From positions 1 to 42,423 of the forward strand of contig CANQMW010000025.1 in the NCBI GenBank assembly GCA_947625045.1: DNA of 42,423 nucleotides, given 5' to 3'. This stretch comes from an uncultured Oscillospiraceae bacterium (GTDB lineage: Bacteria; Bacillota; Clostridia; Oscillospirales; Oscillospiraceae). The notes under the pieces were generated by a model that did no database searches, had not been told where the DNA came from, and saw nothing but the letters and a program-made list of their open reading frames with translations. How positions within the stretch are numbered: position 1 is the stretch's first letter; the number at the start of each line of letters is the position of its first letter. Below are positions 7,449 to 14,587 of the stretch, piece by piece. A program made the position numbers and the translations under genes.

Positions 7449-8430
7449 GGTCGGACCCCTCCCTTCTGGCCAGCGTTCGGGGGTCGATGCGCCCGCCCAG
7501 GGCCTGGGCCGCGAGGCCGCAGACCATGACCACCGCCCCGGCCAGCAGGCACAGGGCCATCAAGAGGTCATAGTCCTGGTACCGGGCGCTCTCGTAGGTG
7601 AGCGAGCCCAGGCCGGGATAGGAGAACACCATCTCCACGATGTAGGTGCTGCCCAGGATGTGGGGCAGGTCCAGGGCCATGAGGCCCAGATAGGAGGGCA
7701 GGATGTTCCGCAGACAGTGGCGCAGGAGCACCCGCCGGCGGCTCAGGCCCATGGACCCGGCCAGCAGCACATAATCCGCCCGTACCTGCTCCGAGAGCAT
7801 GTTGCGCAGCATATAGGCGTAATACCAGAGATGCCCCGTCGCCACCACCGTGAGGGGCAGCACCAGGTGCCTTGCCCGGTCCGCAGCCGTGCCGCCGCCC
7901 GCCCCCAGGGACCAGGCCCCGGAGCTGGGCAGCAGGTGCAGATACACGGAGAAGATGAGGATGAGAACCAGCGCAAGCCAGAACTCCGGGATGCAGGTGG
8001 TGACGGTGCCAAGTTTACATAATACTTTATCCGGCCACCGGTCCTCGTACCATACGCACAGGGCGGCCAGGGCCGGGGCCAGCAGGAAGATGAGGGCGAA
8101 GCCCGTCCCACCCAGCAGGAGGGTGTTCCCGGCCCGGTCCTTTATGACCTGGCCCACGTCCTGGCGGTACTTATAGGACATGCCCAGGTCCCCATGGAGG
8201 GCGTTTTTGAGCCAGTGGGCGTATTGGATGGGCAGAGGCTGGTCCAGACCCAGCTGCTCCTCCGTTTGCGCCCGTTCCTCGGCCGTCAAACGCTCTGCCC
8301 GCTCCCCGTACCAGGCCGCCAGCGGGTCTCCGGGGGCCAGATGGGCCGCCCAGAACACCGCCAGGGACAGCACGAAAAGGCTCCCCAGCAGCCCGGGCAG
8401 CTTTTTCAGGATGGCGAGCACAGCGTTCAT
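7441..8430 (-). CDS. Opp/Dpp/Nik-type ABC permease, first subunit
   Basis: Membrane subunit (329 aa) of the OppB/DppB/NikB class. The N-terminal signature region reads LPGLLGSLFVLSLAVFWAAH then LAPGDPLAAWYG. QLGLDQPLPIQYAHWLKNAL and GDLGMSYKYRQDVGQVI follow in the normal family order, and the cytoplasmic loop DYVLLAGSMGLSRRRVLLRH holds the ATPase-binding alanine/glycine block. The start at 8430 has AAGGA just upstream and lies 9 bases after the binding-protein stop. With its overlapping partner it forms the channel. Substrate may be a peptide or, given the lar genes and the InrS-like regulator nearby, nickel; the sequence does not decide. Confidence 0.9.
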   Translation of the reverse strand: MNAVLAILKKLPGLLGSLFVLSLAVFWAAHLAPGDPLAAWYGERAERLTAEERAQTEEQLGLDQPLPIQYAHWLKNALHGDLGMSYKYRQDVGQVIKDRAGNTLLLGGTGFALIFLLAPALAALCVWYEDRWPDKVLCKLGTVTTCIPEFWLALVLILIFSVYLHLLPSSGAWSLGAGGGTAADRARHLVLPLTVVATGHLWYYAYMLRNMLSEQVRADYVLLAGSMGLSRRRVLLRHCLRNILPSYLGLMALDLPHILGSTYIVEMVFSYPGLGSLTYESARYQDYDLLMALCLLAGAVVMVCGLAAQALGGRIDPRTLARREGSDHG

Positions 8431-8439
8431 GCGTATTCC

Positions 8440-9978
8440 TTACTCCATGGTCCAGTCGGTCACGTTCCAGAAGATACCTGCCCCGTGGTGGCCCAGGACC
8501 GTGTCCGGGGCGATGCCATGGATGGTATCTTTGGCCACATAATCCGCGTTGATGTAGGCGATGAAGGCGTAGGCCGGGTCGGCGGCCAGGGCCTTTTGGA
8601 AGGCGGCGTAGGCCTCCGCCCGTTCGGCGGGGTCGTCGGTCTCTCTGGCCTCGGTCAGGTATTTGTCCACATCGGCGTTGGAGTAGCCGTTGTAGTTGGC
8701 GCCCTTGTCCGTGCCGAAGACCTTGTAGGTGTGGTCGTCGGCGTCAAAGGGGCTGCCCCAGCCAATGAGGTAGGCCGTCTGACTGCCCCAGTCCACCACG
8801 GGGGGTATCTCCGCCGTCACGTCCAGGCCTATTTCCCGCAGCTGCTGGGCGGCGGCCCGGGCCATGTCCAGGCGTACCTGGTCCCCGGCGGCCACGTCGA
8901 TGACGAAGCCCAGCCTCTCGCCGTTCCGGTAGTAGAAACCGTCCTCGCCCATCTCCGCCCCGGCATTCTCCAGAATGGCCCGGGCCCGGGCCGGGTCGTA
9001 GCCGTAATGGTCCACGTCCGGGCAGTTATACTCGTTGCGCTGCAGGGGGCTGTAGGCCGGCTCCCCGTGGCCAAGGAGCACCGCCTGGACGATGGCCTCT
9101 CTATCGATGGCGCAGCACACGGCGGGGATGATGTCGCGATTCTCCGTCCAGTAGGGGTTTCGGAAGTTGAAGAGGATGCCCCGGTAGTCGGAGGTGGTCA
9201 TGTCATATACCGCGTATCCCTCCCGGCCCAGAAAGCTCTCCGCGTCCCGGGGGGTGAGCTGGGCCAGGTCCAGCTCGCCGGCGCGCATCTGCATGGCCTT
9301 CACGTTGTCGTCGGGCACGATCTTGAACACGATGCGGTCGATGTTCGCGGGCTTCAGGAAATAGTTCTCGTTCTTCACCAGGGTGATGGCCTGGCCCTCG
9401 TCCCAGCGCTCCAGCTCATAGGGACCGGTGCCGATGGGATGACGGAAGAAATCGGAGGTCTGAAAGTCCTCACCCTCCAGAAGGTGCCGGGGCAGGATGG
9501 GCATGGTCATGTAGTCCAGGAACGCCGCGTTGGGCGCGGAGAGGGTGAAGCGGACGGTGAGCTCGTCCAATACGTCGATGGCCGTCACGTCCTCGTAGTT
9601 GGGGGCGTTTTCCGAGAGGTTGGCGGGGTCCATGATGGCCTCAAAGGTGAACTTCACGTCCTCCGCGGTGAAGGGCGCCCCGTCGTGCCAGGTGACCCCG
9701 GGGCGGAGGTGGAAGGTATAGGAGAAAGCGCCGGCGTCATAGTCCCAGCTCTCCGCGAGGGCGGGGATGACGCCGTTGTCCCCGTCGTGGGCGGTCAGAC
9801 CGTTGAACAGGAGGATGTTGATCTCCCCGTGCTCGTCCATGGCGGGGTTTATCCGGGTATAGTCCCCGCTTGCGTAGACGAGCGTAGTCTCCCCGTCTGC
9901 CGCCAGGGCCATGGGGCAGAGGGACAGGGCGAGGGAGAGGATGAGCAGGGTAAGGAGCGTTTTTTTCAGCATCTTCAT
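8440..9978 (-). CDS. Extracellular solute-binding protein, family 5 (peptide/nickel)
   Basis: A 512-aa SBP_bac_5 protein that captures substrate outside the cell and delivers it to the two permeases encoded downstream. The signal peptide is MKMLKKTLLTLLILSLALSL, predicted to end MALA|ADGE. There is no good lipobox, since LSLC lacks a small residue before Cys, which is unusual for a Gram-positive binding protein. Family blocks are present: LRPGVTWHDGAPFTAEDVKF, RHPIGTGPYELERWDEGQ, LFNFRNPYWTENRDI and AIDREAIVQAVLLGHGEPAY. The ORF extends upstream in frame, but the ATG at 9978 has AAAGGA upstream and starts the signal peptide. His-rich spots (DDHTYK, VLGHHGAG near the C-terminus) could bind metal, but peptide binding is equally possible. 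Confidence 0.88.
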   Translation of the reverse strand: MKMLKKTLLTLLILSLALSLCPMALAADGETTLVYASGDYTRINPAMDEHGEINILLFNGLTAHDGDNGVIPALAESWDYDAGAFSYTFHLRPGVTWHDGAPFTAEDVKFTFEAIMDPANLSENAPNYEDVTAIDVLDELTVRFTLSAPNAAFLDYMTMPILPRHLLEGEDFQTSDFFRHPIGTGPYELERWDEGQAITLVKNENYFLKPANIDRIVFKIVPDDNVKAMQMRAGELDLAQLTPRDAESFLGREGYAVYDMTTSDYRGILFNFRNPYWTENRDIIPAVCCAIDREAIVQAVLLGHGEPAYSPLQRNEYNCPDVDHYGYDPARARAILENAGAEMGEDGFYYRNGERLGFVIDVAAGDQVRLDMARAAAQQLREIGLDVTAEIPPVVDWGSQTAYLIGWGSPFDADDHTYKVFGTDKGANYNGYSNADVDKYLTEARETDDPAERAEAYAAFQKALAADPAYAFIAYINADYVAKDTIHGIAPDTVLGHHGAGIFWNVTDWTME

Positions 9979-10092
9979 GTTTTTTCTTTCCTTTTCGGCG
10001 GCCAGCCGGTATAATAGGGTCAAGAACACTTTGATTTTAACAGTCCCATTCCCGGCCCGCAAGCCGGGTGGGGGGATAGAAAAGGAGCGGCT
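9979..10092. promoter_or_regulatory. Divergent promoter region with a candidate CsoR/RcnR-type operator
   Basis: This 114-base gap separates the minus-strand transporter operon from the plus-strand regulator. TATAAT lies at 10010-10015 on the plus strand and its complement gives TATTAT for the minus strand; the -35 boxes are weak. Just before the regulator, CCCGGC (10051-10056) and GCCGGG (10063-10068) form an inverted repeat flanked by TCCCATT and TGGGGGGA. G/C-tract inverted repeats of this sort are the known operator style of the CsoR/RcnR family, so this is a plausible autoregulatory site. Confidence 0.5.
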
Positions 10093-10416
10093 ATGAGCCA
10101 GCAGCAGGACCACGAATACATGCACGCCCACGGCATCGCCCACAGCCACGGCCATGTCCACGAGAACCAGAAGGCGGTGGTGAACCGCCTGGCCCGGGCC
10201 ATCGGCCACCTGGAAAAGGTGAAGCGGATGGTAGAGGCGGGGGAGGACTGCTCCGAGGTGCTGGTGCAGCTGGCCGCCGTGCGCTCCGCTCTGGCCAGCA
10301 CCGGCAAGGTCATACTGCAGGACCACATGCGCCACTGCATGGTGGATGCCATCAACGCCGGGGACCAGACAGCCGTGGACGACCTGTGCCAGGCGGTGGA
10401 GAAGCTCATCAAATAA
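10093..10416 (+). CDS. CsoR/RcnR-family metal-sensing repressor, InrS-like ligand set
   Basis: A 107-aa all-helical DNA-binding repressor. The N-terminus is His-rich (HEYMHAHGIAHSHGHVH, residues 7-23), then NRLARAIGHLEKVKRMVEAG, the family's first long helix. The diagnostic metal fingerprint is Cys53, His78 and Cys82 with His21 at the W position. By number and spacing this is the set described for the cyanobacterial nickel sensor InrS (His21, Cys53, His78, Cys82). Copper-sensing CsoR shares the Cys-His-Cys core, and RcnR has His instead of the last Cys. I infer nickel sensing, supported by the lar genes and an Opp/Nik-type transporter transcribed divergently, but copper is not excluded. ATG 10093 has AAGGAG upstream. 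Confidence 0.88.
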   Translation: MSQQQDHEYMHAHGIAHSHGHVHENQKAVVNRLARAIGHLEKVKRMVEAGEDCSEVLVQLAAVRSALASTGKVILQDHMRHCMVDAINAGDQTAVDDLCQAVEKLIK

Positions 10417-10433
10417 GCCGGAAGAAAGATACT

Positions 10434-10462
10434 TTGCGTTTTTTGAACGCATAAGCTATAAT
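10434..10462 (+). promoter_or_regulatory. Promoter of the [FeFe] hydrogenase gene
   Basis: TTGCGT at 10434-10439 and TATAAT at 10457-10462 are 17 bases apart. The -10 is perfect and the -35 half-matches. A GCGTT/AACGC inverted repeat (10437-10451) overlaps the spacer and could be an operator or a weak hairpin after the repressor gene. Confidence 0.6.
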
Positions 10463-10493
10463 ATTGCCAGCAATAAGCGCAAGGAGAGAGACT

Positions 10494-11945
10494 ATGGTAA
10501 CCAACGACGAGGCCATTGCCCGGGTAAAACATGAGGTCATGCGGGAAGTCTGCCGCCTGGCCTGGGAGGGGAAGCTGGACGAGGAGCGGGAGCAGATACC
10601 CTACCGCATGTTCCCCGGTCCCCAGGCCACGTTCCGCTGCTGCGTATACAAGGAGCGGGAGATCGTCCGCCAGCGGGTGCGCCTGGCGGAGGGAAAGAGC
10701 CCCACGGGCGTCCACTCCACCAACATCGTCCAGGTCATCAACGCGGCCTGCGAGGAATGCCCCATCGCGTCCTATATCGTCACGGACAACTGCCGCAAGT
10801 GCATGGGCAAGGCCTGCCAGAACTCCTGTCAGTTCGGGGCCATCTCCATGGGCCCCAACCGGTCCTACATAGACCCCAACAAGTGCCGGGAGTGCGGCAA
10901 GTGCGCCGCCGCCTGCCCCTACAACGCCATCGCCCACCTGGAGCGGCCCTGCAAGCGGGTCTGCCCCGTGGACGCCATCACCTACGACGAGTACGGCATC
11001 TGCCGTATCGACGAGGAAAAGTGCATCCGCTGCGGCATATGCATCCACAACTGCCCCTTCGGGGCCATCGGCACCGTCTCCACCGTGGTCCAGGTGATCC
11101 AGGCCATCAAGGCGGGGAAGCGGGTAGTGGCCATGCTGGCTCCTGCCACGGAGGGCCAGTTTGGCCCGGATATCACCATGGCAAGCTGGCGCACGGCCCT
11201 TAAAAAGGCCGGCTTCGCCGACATGGTGGAGGTGGGCCTGGGGGGCGACCTGACCGCGGCCTCCGAGGCGGAGGAATGGGCGGAGGCCTATAAGGAGGGG
11301 AAGAAGATGACCACCTCCTGCTGCCCGGCCTTCGTGAACATGATAAAGACCCACTTCCCGGCCCTGGCCGAAAACATGTCCACCACGGTGAGCCCCATGT
11401 GCGGCGTCAGCCGCTATTTGAAGCAGCAGGACCCCGAGACCGTCACCGTGTTCGTGGGCCCCTGCATCGCCAAAAAGAGCGAGGCCGCGGACCACGCCGT
11501 GAAGGGAAACGCCGACTTTGTGCTGACCTACGGGGAGATACGCTCTCTTCTCTACGGTAAAAATATCGAGCTGGAGCCGGAGCCTGACGGCGTGCAGCAG
11601 AGCAGTGTCTACGGCAAGCGCTTCGGCGACGGCGGCGGCGTCACCGCCGCGGTGCTGCGCTGCTTCGAGGAAATGGGCGAGGACATAAAGCCGGAGGTCA
11701 TGAAGTGCTCCGGCGCGGCGGAGTGCAAAAAGGCGCTGCTCTTAATGAAGGCGGGCCGTCTCCCGGCGGACTTCATCGAGGGCATGGTCTGCGAGGGCGG
11801 CTGTGTGGGCGGCCCCAGCAAGAACATGACCGTGCTGGAATCCAAAAAGGCCCGGGACGCCCTGATCGCCAAGGCCGACAAGCGGGGCGTGCTGGAGAAT
11901 CTCCGGGCTCTCGGCGCCGACAAGGTGCCCATGCACCGGGCATAA
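10494..11945 (+). CDS. [FeFe] hydrogenase, group B-like, with ferredoxin domains
   Basis: A 483-aa cytosolic iron-sulfur protein. The N-terminal half has ferredoxin motifs (CRECGKCAAACPYNAI at 131-146 and CIRCGICIHNCPFGAI at 177-192) plus an upstream Cys cluster at 87-112. The H-cluster motifs follow: TSCCPAF (274-280, Cys276 as the proton relay and Cys277 as ligand by analogy with CpI), VGPCIAKK (Cys324) and EGMVCEGGCVGG. TSCCPAF and GPC in place of the classical TSCCPGW and MPC are features I associate with group B enzymes, common in gut Clostridia and less well characterised. Hydrogen evolution or sensing with ferredoxin as electron partner is likely. ATG 10494 has AAGGAGAG upstream; it stands alone between its own promoter and terminator. 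No maturase genes are present here. Confidence 0.88.
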   Translation: MVTNDEAIARVKHEVMREVCRLAWEGKLDEEREQIPYRMFPGPQATFRCCVYKEREIVRQRVRLAEGKSPTGVHSTNIVQVINAACEECPIASYIVTDNCRKCMGKACQNSCQFGAISMGPNRSYIDPNKCRECGKCAAACPYNAIAHLERPCKRVCPVDAITYDEYGICRIDEEKCIRCGICIHNCPFGAIGTVSTVVQVIQAIKAGKRVVAMLAPATEGQFGPDITMASWRTALKKAGFADMVEVGLGGDLTAASEAEEWAEAYKEGKKMTTSCCPAFVNMIKTHFPALAENMSTTVSPMCGVSRYLKQQDPETVTVFVGPCIAKKSEAADHAVKGNADFVLTYGEIRSLLYGKNIELEPEPDGVQQSSVYGKRFGDGGGVTAAVLRCFEEMGEDIKPEVMKCSGAAECKKALLLMKAGRLPADFIEGMVCEGGCVGGPSKNMTVLESKKARDALIAKADKRGVLENLRALGADKVPMHRA

Positions 11946-11966
11946 AAATACAAATGACAATAATAC

Positions 11967-12002
11967 AGAGCGGACCCCGTATACCGGGGCCCGCTCTTTT
12001 TG
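11967..12002 (+). terminator. Intrinsic terminator after the hydrogenase gene
   Basis: AGAGCGG-A-CCCCG (11967-11979) pairs with CGGGG-C-CCGCTCT (11985-11997), followed by a run of T. A strong rho-independent terminator about 20 bases after the stop. Confidence 0.9.
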
Positions 12003-12072
12003 TCCATGGCGGAAAAACACAGAGGAAATGAGGGAAATCTTCCCGGACGGGGCTAAAATGGAAGAAAATGTC

Positions 12073-12101
12073 TTGCATTGAATAAATGAAAGCGCTATAA
12101 T
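12073..12101 (+). promoter_or_regulatory. Promoter of the wall-binding transglutaminase-like gene
   Basis: TTGCAT (12073-12078) and a perfect TATAAT (12096-12101) are separated by 17 bases. Transcription should begin near 12108, just before the G10 tract in the leader. Confidence 0.7.
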
Positions 12102-12115
12102 CAAGTGGCTATATA

Positions 12116-12145
12116 CCGGGGGGGGGGTATCTTATCCCCCTCCGG
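12116..12145 (+). other. G10 homopolymer hairpin in the 5' leader
   Basis: CCGG followed by a run giving ten consecutive G (12118-12127), then TATCTTAT, then CCCCC-T-CCGG. The arms can pair, giving a G-C hairpin with a slippable G arm in the untranslated leader about 50 bases before the start codon. Length changes would alter the leader fold rather than the reading frame or the promoter spacing. Confidence 0.6.
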
Positions 12146-12193
12146 GCTTGTACTTTGGGATGAAATGTCCAAAGAAGGGAAGGAAACAGGAAA

Positions 12194-13867
12194 ATGAAAA
12201 AGACTGTATTTGCTGTTCTGGCAGCGGCGGCGCTGATGCTGGCGCTGGGCGCCACGGCCCTGGCCGCCGGCGAGGCCCCGGACCCCTTCGCGGCGACAGC
12301 GGCGGTGGAGGAGATCTCCGCGCCCGCGGCGCCGGAGGCGATCGCGGACGAGGCGCCCGATGACATCGCCCCCGCGCCGGAGACCACTGCTCCGGAAGAG
12401 ACCACGCCCCCGGCGGAGGACGACTCCGGCACCGATACGGACGCGCCGGCCGAGACCGCACCCCCCGAGGAGACGGAGACCCCGCTGCCAACCGAGCCCC
12501 CCGAGGACCGGCCCGACGGCTGGTACGGTAAGGACGGCTACTGGTATTACTATCTGGGCGGCTACCGGGTCAAGTCCGACTGGGTCACAGTCGCCGGCGA
12601 GCGCTATTACTTCGACACCGACGGCCGCATGGCCACGGGCATCTGTGACGTCGACGGCCAGACCTTCTGGTTCAACACCAAACACGACGGCGCCTACGGC
12701 GCCATGAAGACCGGCTGGTATGGCGTGGGCGGCAATTGGTACTGGTTCTCTGAAGAGGGCCCCATGGTGATGACCGACTGGGCTACCGACGGCAAGGACG
12801 AGTATTACTTCGACAGCGAGGGCAGGATGGTCACCGGCCTTCAGGAGATCGACAGCCGGACCTATTTCTTCAACACCAAGCACGACGGCGCCTACGGCGC
12901 TATGCGCACCGGCTGGCAGGCCATCGACGGCTATTGGTACTGGTTCGACTCTCCCTCCGGCGAGATGGTCCGCTCCGACTGGCGCTATGACGGCGGCAAC
13001 AAGTTCTTCCTGGACTGGGAAGGCCATATGGCCACCGGCCTTTATGAGGTAGAGGACGGCAAGTACTACTACTTCAACACCAGCCACGACGGCGCCTACG
13101 GCGCCATGCGCACCGGCTGGCAGACCGCGGGCGGCTATTACCACTGGTTCTCCCCGGAGGACGGGGCCATGGCGGTCTCCCAGTGGGTCACCGACGGCGG
13201 CAAGCGCTATTATGTGGACGCGGACGGCCAGATGGTCACAGGCCTGTACGAAGTCGGCGGGATTACATACTACTTCAACGAACATCATGACGGCACCTAT
13301 GGCGCCATGGCGGACCACCAGACCTATCTGAACGGCGATATGTACATGTTCGCCCCGGACGGCACCCTCATGCGGGACACCAACGTGACGCTGCTGGGCA
13401 AGAACTGGTATGTGAACAGCGACGGCGTCATCGAGGGCTATGTGACCCCGGCGGGCCGTCAGGCCGCGGCGGTCCTGGACCAGGTGGGCTGGAACCTGCG
13501 CAGCGCCTTCAACTGGGTGGTGCGCCTCCGCTACGCCAATCGCTGGCTGCGGGCCCCCGCGGGCGCGGTGCACACGGAGTGGTACGCCAACTATGGTTTT
13601 ACCAACCACTACGGCAACTGCTTCGTCATGAACTCCACCCTGTACCAGATGATCAAGATGATGGGCTACGAGGTCTACTTCGTGGAGGGCGGCGTACTGA
13701 ACTCCAACGGATATCTGGCGCCCCACGGCTGGACCGAGGTATATCACGACGGCGTGCAGTATGTGTACGACGCCAACTTCACCAACGAGACCGGCATGAA
13801 CGGCTTCCGTATCCGCTACGGCCAGTCTGGCACCTGGCGCTACGCGAGTTATAAGCGGGTCGACTGA
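12194..13867 (+). CDS. Secreted cell-wall-binding repeat protein with a transglutaminase-like domain
   Basis: A 557-aa exported protein. A signal peptide (MKKTVFAVLAAAALMLALGA, cleavage near TALA|AGE) precedes an acidic Pro/Thr/Glu-rich linker to about residue 110. Five to six choline/glucan-binding-type repeats of about 50 residues follow, each with GWY or GW, YWF/YYF and MVTG-like elements (FNTKHDGAYGAM recurs nearly identically). The C-terminal domain looks like the transglutaminase-like protease fold: Cys476 in HYGNCFVMN, His511 in APHGWTEVY and Asp526 in VYDANF give a Cys-His-Asp triad in the right order. It probably binds wall polymer through the repeats and cleaves or crosslinks a surface peptide. 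ATG 12194 follows AGGAAACAGG. The next gene encodes another secreted protein 24 bases on. Confidence 0.85.
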   Translation: MKKTVFAVLAAAALMLALGATALAAGEAPDPFAATAAVEEISAPAAPEAIADEAPDDIAPAPETTAPEETTPPAEDDSGTDTDAPAETAPPEETETPLPTEPPEDRPDGWYGKDGYWYYYLGGYRVKSDWVTVAGERYYFDTDGRMATGICDVDGQTFWFNTKHDGAYGAMKTGWYGVGGNWYWFSEEGPMVMTDWATDGKDEYYFDSEGRMVTGLQEIDSRTYFFNTKHDGAYGAMRTGWQAIDGYWYWFDSPSGEMVRSDWRYDGGNKFFLDWEGHMATGLYEVEDGKYYYFNTSHDGAYGAMRTGWQTAGGYYHWFSPEDGAMAVSQWVTDGGKRYYVDADGQMVTGLYEVGGITYYFNEHHDGTYGAMADHQTYLNGDMYMFAPDGTLMRDTNVTLLGKNWYVNSDGVIEGYVTPAGRQAAAVLDQVGWNLRSAFNWVVRLRYANRWLRAPAGAVHTEWYANYGFTNHYGNCFVMNSTLYQMIKMMGYEVYFVEGGVLNSNGYLAPHGWTEVYHDGVQYVYDANFTNETGMNGFRIRYGQSGTWRYASYKRVD

Positions 13868-13891
13868 TCAAAAAGAAAGGAAGAGCTATCC

Positions 13892-14578
13892 ATGAAGAAC
13901 ACGATGAAAAAGCTGGGGGCCCTGCTGCTGGCCCTGGCAATGGTCCTGAGTATGGGCGCTATGGCTTTTGCCGAGGCGGAGACCGAGCCCGCGGAGGAAG
14001 AGGACCTGTCCGCCCTTGCGCGCATCGGCGAGGAGACGGATACCTGCCGCATGGTCAAGATCACCAACCTCACCGGCACGGACATCATGGGCCTGAACAT
14101 CCGCAAGAGCGGCGAGTGGGAATTCTCCGGCGAGCTTCTGGCCGAGGGCGACAACTTTGAGAAGGAAGAGGTGAGCCTCTTCTGCTACGAGCCCGAGACG
14201 ACGGCTGATGAGGCCACCGCCACCGACGCGGAAGCGGAGGAAGAGGCCGAGACGGAGCCCGTGCTCTACGACATCCAGATCGTCTGGACCGACTGGACCG
14301 TGGGCGTGCTGTATAACGTGGAGCTGGACGATATGGACGAGGCGGAGCTCCAGCGGTCCTGGAACAGCCTGCCCTATATCGTCTATAAGAGTCTGGCCAG
14401 CGGCGAGGAAGTGAACACCGAGGAGGCCGAGACGGCGGCCTATCTTGCCGACCCCGCGAATTCCCAGTCCTCCGGCGGCGGCTCTTCCAGCGGCGGTTCC
14501 TCCGGCGGCGGCAGCTCTTCCGGCGGCGGGTCCTACGGCGGCGACTCCGGCTGCATCGATAACGGCCTTCTCTGGTAA
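13892..14578 (+). CDS. Secreted acidic protein with a Gly/Ser tail and terminal Cys motif
   Basis: A 228-aa exported protein I do not recognise as a named family. Signal peptide MKNTMKKLGALLLALAMVLS with cleavage near AFA|EAE. The mature part is very acidic and has a compact region (VKITNLTGTDIMGLNIRKSG to about residue 85, and VLYDIQIVWTDWTVGVLYNV near 125) that looks like a small beta domain. A flexible tail of Ser/Gly repeats (SSGGGSSSGGSSGGGSSSG) ends in GCIDNGLLW. Similar endings (Gly-Cys, acidic/Asn residues, aromatic last residue) occur, from memory, on other clostridial exported proteins and may be a sorting or modification tag; that is inference. The acyltransferase gene follows after only 9 bases, so the two are probably co-expressed with the preceding transglutaminase-like gene. 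Confidence 0.75.
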   Translation: MKNTMKKLGALLLALAMVLSMGAMAFAEAETEPAEEEDLSALARIGEETDTCRMVKITNLTGTDIMGLNIRKSGEWEFSGELLAEGDNFEKEEVSLFCYEPETTADEATATDAEAEEEAETEPVLYDIQIVWTDWTVGVLYNVELDDMDEAELQRSWNSLPYIVYKSLASGEEVNTEEAETAAYLADPANSQSSGGGSSSGGSSGGGSSSGGGSYGGDSGCIDNGLLW

Positions 14579-14587
14579 GAGGCTTCC

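Noticed and set aside
8194-10014. 606-codon plus-strand frame across the binding-protein gene
   Set aside because: Antisense to the clearly recognisable binding protein and permease; no motifs.
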